A DNA stretch of 9,370 nucleotides from JAXGPP01 sp964436865. Lineage in GTDB: Bacteria > Planctomycetota > Planctomycetia > Pirellulales > Thermoguttaceae. Positions 6,874 through 9,370 of the stretch are shown here, piece after piece. Position numbers and translations under genes: made by a program. The stretch's first letter is position 1. Every line of letters starts with the position of its first letter. The notes under the pieces were generated by a model, which was not told where the DNA came from, did no database searches, and saw nothing but the letters and a program-made list of their open reading frames with translations. The stretch covers positions 1 to 9,370 of the forward strand of contig CAYTFK010000287.1 of the NCBI GenBank assembly GCA_964436865.1, written 5' to 3'.

Positions 6874-6887
6874 TGTAAACGTTTGCA
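6874..6887. promoter_or_regulatory. LacI-family-like operator palindrome upstream of the DUF1080 gene
   Basis: TGTAAACGTTTGCA is a 14-base palindrome with one mismatched pair (T/G at the third position from each end) and a central CG, the layout typical of LacI/PurR/CcpA-type operators. It lies 21 bases upstream of the DUF1080 start codon, in the 63-base gap after the AIM24 gene. On the minus strand a possible -10 (TACAAA, complement of 6872-6877) overlaps it, though the matching -35 (GTCGAC, 18-base spacer) is poor. A bound repressor would block a local promoter or act as a roadblock to transcription from upstream. No LacI-type regulator gene is in the window. Confidence 0.45.
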
Positions 6888-6915
6888 GCCCGCGGGTCGA
6901 CGCGTGCCACCGCTG

Positions 6916-7917
6916 TCAGGCGTTGTCGCCATCGAGCAAATTACCCAGTGAACCCAGGAGAGAGCCTTCCCCCTTGCCGCCGCGGGCATTGGCGAGGACG
7001 CGTCCTGCCAATCGGGAGAACGGCAGCGATTGCAGCCAGACCTCGCCCGGGCCGGTCACCGTGGCAAAGAACAACCCTTCGCCGCCGAAGACGGTGTTCT
7101 TGATGCCGCCGACCAACTGGATATCGTAATCAACGGTCCTGGTCAGGGCGACCAGGCAACCGGTGTCGACTTTGAGCATCTCGCCAGCTTGAAGCTTTCT
7201 TCGCAGAAGCGTTCCACCGGCGTGAATGAGCGCCAGCCCATCGCCGGTGAGTCGCTGCATGATGAAGCCTTCGCCGCCGAAGAGTCCCACGCCGATCCGC
7301 TTCTGGAAGGCGATGCCGATCTGTACCCCCCGCGCCGCGCAGAGGAACGAGTCCTTCTGGCAGATCAACTCGCCTCCAAACTGGCTGAGATCGACGGGGA
7401 TGATCTTGCCGGGATAGGGAGAGGCGAAAGCGACGACCTCGCGCCCTGCTCCGCCGGCGGTGAACGTGGTCATGAACAGCGATTCGCCCGTCAGCACCCG
7501 TTTGCCGGCCGAGACGAGTTTTCCAAGGAAGCCTCCCTGCTGCTGCGCCGAGGGATCGCCGAACACGGTTTCCATGGTGATGCCGGGCGTCATGTACATC
7601 ATGCCACCGGCCTCGGCGATAACCGTCTCGCCCGGATCGAGCGTGATCTCGGCGTACTGCATTTCCTCGCCGAAGATCTCAAAGTCGATCTCATCGGCCC
7701 GCCGACCAGATGGTGGTGGGGGCGGATTGGCGGTCGAGCCAGGACCGGCGGGCCCCAGCCCGGGAACATGTCGGGCCTCGGTCCACTGGCTCAATCCGGG
7801 CCCGTACACCAAGGTACTCATCCCCTTTGCACGCAACCGAGCGGCGAGCTCTTCCCGCGACATCGGCCCCACCGACTGCGAACCCTCCGCCAGGTACCAC
7901 CCCTGCTGGTCGACCAT
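6916..7917 (-). CDS. GYF_2 domain fused to AIM24/TIGR00266-family protein
   Basis: A 333-residue protein of two parts. Residues about 5-53 form a GYF_2 (DUF4339) module, seen as GWYLAEGSQSVGP, EELAARL and LVYGPGLSQWTEARHVPGL, a small domain that binds partners, often through proline-rich peptides. A linker (54-74) contains five consecutive prolines at 65-69. Residues about 77-310 match the AIM24 / TIGR00266 beta-fold: EAGGMMYMTPGI at 102-113, GGFLGKL at 128-134, GESLFMTTF at 144-152, and the repeated GLFGGEGF and VFGGEGLFF blocks at 211-218 and 276-284. The tail (310-333) is Gly-rich. The start is ATG 7917, not an ATG at 7971, because a strong GGAGG lies 9 bases upstream and the longer form would overlap the MFS gene. 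The biochemical role of bacterial AIM24 proteins is unsettled; no membrane helices or signal peptide are evident. The gene follows the MFS stop by 16 bases, so co-transcription is likely. Confidence 0.86.
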   Translation of the reverse strand: MVDQQGWYLAEGSQSVGPMSREELAARLRAKGMSTLVYGPGLSQWTEARHVPGLGPAGPGSTANPPPPPSGRRADEIDFEIFGEEMQYAEITLDPGETVIAEAGGMMYMTPGITMETVFGDPSAQQQGGFLGKLVSAGKRVLTGESLFMTTFTAGGAGREVVAFASPYPGKIIPVDLSQFGGELICQKDSFLCAARGVQIGIAFQKRIGVGLFGGEGFIMQRLTGDGLALIHAGGTLLRRKLQAGEMLKVDTGCLVALTRTVDYDIQLVGGIKNTVFGGEGLFFATVTGPGEVWLQSLPFSRLAGRVLANARGGKGEGSLLGSLGNLLDGDNA

Positions 7918-7924
7918 GAGTCGT

Positions 7925-7931
7925 CTCCTCC
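7925..7931 (-). promoter_or_regulatory. Strong ribosome binding site of the GYF_2-AIM24 gene
   Basis: On the minus strand GGAGGAG lies 7 bases before the ATG at 7917 and just 2 bases after the MFS stop codon. It decides the start in favour of 7917 over the longer frame beginning at 7971 and points to an operon arrangement. Confidence 0.75.
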
Positions 7932-7933
7932 AA

Positions 7934-9175
7934 CTATTCCGGCAGCGGCTTGCCCTTGGTTTCTGGGGCAAACCAGATCAGCACCATGCCCAGCACATAG
8001 ACCAAGGATATCGTGGAGCAGGCGCGCGGATAGCTGTAGTCGAAGAATCCCATCATCTGGCCGGTAGTCAGTGCGCCAATGGCTGCGAAAATCCGGCCAA
8101 AATTAAAACTCAGGCCCTGCCCGGTTGCACGAACGCGAGTGGGAAACAACTCGGGCAGGTAGAGGGGCAGCCAACCATAAAAGGCGGCGGTCACGAACCC
8201 GGCCACCCCCGAAAAGAGCACAAAGGATAAGCCGTATTCCCACGACTCGCGAAACAGGAATTGGCAGACGACAAGCGACACGAGACACAACCCGAAGTAG
8301 ACCGGTCGGCGTCCCACCTTGCCGCCGATCACCGGAGCCACGATGCAGCCGAGGATAGCGCCGATTGAAATAAGCACCTGCACCGTGCCTTTGCCGTGTG
8401 GGTTCTCTGGCCCGGCAAGCTGGTCGGCCCACAGCGGCAGGAAGCCTGACACGCCCGCCCACGTGCCGATGAGCGGGATCGAGGCGAAGCAAATCGCCAG
8501 CAGCGTTGGCCATAGCAGTGAACTGCCGAAAATCTCGCGAATCGGCTTCGAACCCGATCCCTTCACCGACTCCTGCCAGCGCTCGGATTCGGGGATGAAC
8601 AGGATCACAAACACGGCCAGTATGCCCGGCGCCGCGCCAGCCACCATAATCCATCGCCAGGAGTCGGGCGTAACCCTGAAGAACATCCCGACCAGCGCAA
8701 TGCCCAGGAATCCCACATTCGACGCCGCGCCGATGATACCGGCCATCAGCGGCCGGAACTTCTCCGGCCACGCTTCCATAACCAGGGCCACGCCGAGCGA
8801 CCATTCACCTCCCATTCCCAACGCCGCGCAGAATCGAAACACCCCGAGTTGCCAAGGATGGGTGGCGAAATAACCTGCGCCGGTAAAGAGCGAATACGCG
8901 GCGATGGTCAGGGCCATCGTTTTCACCCGGCCGATCTTGTCGCCGAGCCAGCCGAATACCAGTCCCCCAGCGGCCGCTCCGATGAGAAACGAAGCGACGA
9001 GAAAGCTGTTCCAGGCCCCGATACTCCGCTCGTCGGTGATTTGCAGCAGATCCTGCAGCGCTGGCCGCGCGGCGATCGGAAACAGGCCCATCTCCAGGCC
9101 GTCAAACATCCAGCCGAGGAACGCGGCGATCAGCACGTACCATTGATGACGGGTCAGCGGTTTCTTCTCGTTCAC
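7934..9175 (-). CDS. MFS transporter (metabolite:H+ symporter type)
   Basis: A 413-residue inner-membrane carrier of the major facilitator superfamily with about 12 hydrophobic segments. Marks in order are GWMFDGLEMGLF at 21-32 in TM1, the loop 2-3 signature GWLGDKIGR at 75-83, FRFCAALGMGGEW at 113-125 (TM4), PESERW at 195-200 at the end of TM6, the second-half repeat GGKVGRR at 284-290, PELFPTRVRATGQG at 341-354, and PETKGKPLPE at the C-terminus. The PELFPTRVRxTGQG and PETKG strings are typical of the sugar/aromatic-acid/sialate symporter side of the family (AAHS/SHS-like), so a sugar, sugar acid or organic acid is the likely cargo. The start is GTG with AGGGAG (complement of 9182-9187) 6 bases upstream. 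It is the first long gene after the promoter at 9321-9349 and shares a GTGA overlap with a possible leader ORF. Cargo cannot be read directly. Confidence 0.88.
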   Translation of the reverse strand: MNEKKPLTRHQWYVLIAAFLGWMFDGLEMGLFPIAARPALQDLLQITDERSIGAWNSFLVASFLIGAAAGGLVFGWLGDKIGRVKTMALTIAAYSLFTGAGYFATHPWQLGVFRFCAALGMGGEWSLGVALVMEAWPEKFRPLMAGIIGAASNVGFLGIALVGMFFRVTPDSWRWIMVAGAAPGILAVFVILFIPESERWQESVKGSGSKPIREIFGSSLLWPTLLAICFASIPLIGTWAGVSGFLPLWADQLAGPENPHGKGTVQVLISIGAILGCIVAPVIGGKVGRRPVYFGLCLVSLVVCQFLFRESWEYGLSFVLFSGVAGFVTAAFYGWLPLYLPELFPTRVRATGQGLSFNFGRIFAAIGALTTGQMMGFFDYSYPRACSTISLVYVLGMVLIWFAPETKGKPLPE

Positions 9176-9264
9176 AGTGCACTCCCTGATTCAGTGAACC
9201 ATGGCTGCCAGCCATCGACCAGCCTTTGCATTGAAGAGGAACGACTCGGAGCGGAGCCAGCCAT
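9172..9264 (-). CDS. Possible 30-residue leader ORF coupled to the MFS gene
   Basis: An ATG at 9264 opens a 30-codon frame (MAGSAPSRSSSMQRLVDGWQ and ten more residues) whose TGA stop overlaps the GTG start of the transporter as GTGA, a typical translational-coupling junction. It lies wholly inside the predicted leader RNA. Against it, no Shine-Dalgarno sequence precedes the ATG, the product resembles nothing I recognise, and frames of this length arise easily in GC-rich DNA. The frame is also open upstream to a TTG at 9306, which would give 44 residues. Confidence 0.25.
   Translation of the reverse strand: MAGSAPSRSSSMQRLVDGWQPWFTESGSAL
9201..9215. promoter_or_regulatory. 15-base inverted repeat in the transporter leader
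   Basis: ATGGCTG and CAGCCAT (9201-9207 and 9209-9215) form a perfect 7-base inverted repeat around a single base. The half-site CCAGCCAT recurs at 9257-9264, 49 bases away. It could be a regulator binding site downstream of the promoter or, less likely given the 1-base loop, an RNA hairpin. Confidence 0.3.
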
Positions 9265-9320
9265 GACGCGAGCCGTTGCCCAAGAGTTCGCTTTCAATGC
9301 GGTCAATCAAGGCAGCGTGT

Positions 9321-9349
9321 CTTATAATCCAGGCCTGCCGCTAAGTCAA
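9321..9349 (-). promoter_or_regulatory. Sigma70-type promoter of the MFS/AIM24/DUF1080 block
   Basis: On the minus strand TTGACT (complement of 9344-9349) is separated by exactly 17 bases from TATAAG (complement of 9321-9326), close to the sigma70 consensus in both boxes and spacing. Transcription would start near 9314, giving a leader of about 140 bases before the GTG of the transporter. The same spot reads TATAAT on the + strand (9323-9328), but its -35 region (GGTCAA or CGGTCA) is poor. Confidence 0.65.
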
Positions 9350-9370
9350 TCGGCCATAAGGACATAGGAA

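Noticed and set aside
7918..7971. 18-residue N-terminal extension of the GYF_2-AIM24 protein
   Set aside because: It would overlap the end of the MFS gene and ignores the strong GGAGG placed right before the ATG at 7917.
7030..8230. + strand frames opposite the AIM24 and MFS genes
   Set aside because: Both opposing genes have clear domains and ribosome-binding sites; the + strand products are unlike any known family.

Overview
This GC-rich window encodes seven supported protein genes in two convergent blocks. The gene mix suggests a member of the Planctomycetota or a relative: a secreted DUF1080 protein, an exported SAM-methyltransferase-like protein, an FeS-domain-less old-yellow-enzyme relative, and a GYF_2-AIM24 fusion. 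This is an inference from gene families; the window has no rRNA or other phylogenetic marker. No tRNA, rRNA, CRISPR array, transposase or phage gene was seen.

Left block, + strand (239-6103): a DHH/DHHA1 phosphoesterase, an NADH:flavin oxidoreductase of the old yellow enzyme class, a class I methyltransferase fold with a clear signal peptide, and an RND/MMPL-type exporter. The gaps are 62, 113 and 26 bases. The methyltransferase and exporter are close enough to be co-transcribed; linkage of the first two genes to them is less certain. The 26-base methyltransferase/exporter junction encodes, in another frame, a short prepilin-leader-like peptide that may be a gene remnant.

Centre (about 6082-6165): the two blocks converge. 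The last codons of the exporter are built from a 7-base tandem repeat (ACCAATG type), followed by an inverted copy, which together can fold as a shared terminator-like structure.

Right block, - strand (9349 down to 6166): a strong sigma70-type promoter (TTGACT, 17-base spacer, TATAAG), a leader of about 140 bases with a possible 30-codon leader ORF, then an MFS metabolite transporter, a GYF_2-AIM24 protein 16 bases downstream, and a secreted DUF1080 protein (the family linked to 3-keto-disaccharide hydrolysis). A near-perfect 14-base palindrome with a central CG, of the kind LacI-family regulators bind, sits just upstream of the DUF1080 gene. A plausible reading is uptake and processing of a sugar or sugar-derived compound, with the DUF1080 gene under extra local control. 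The substrate cannot be read from the sequence.

Nothing here is a clearly new multi-gene system. The points most worth a second look are the exported methyltransferase beside an RND exporter, the altered cysteine and active-site positions in the flavoenzyme, the GTGA-coupled leader ORF, and the operator-like palindrome.
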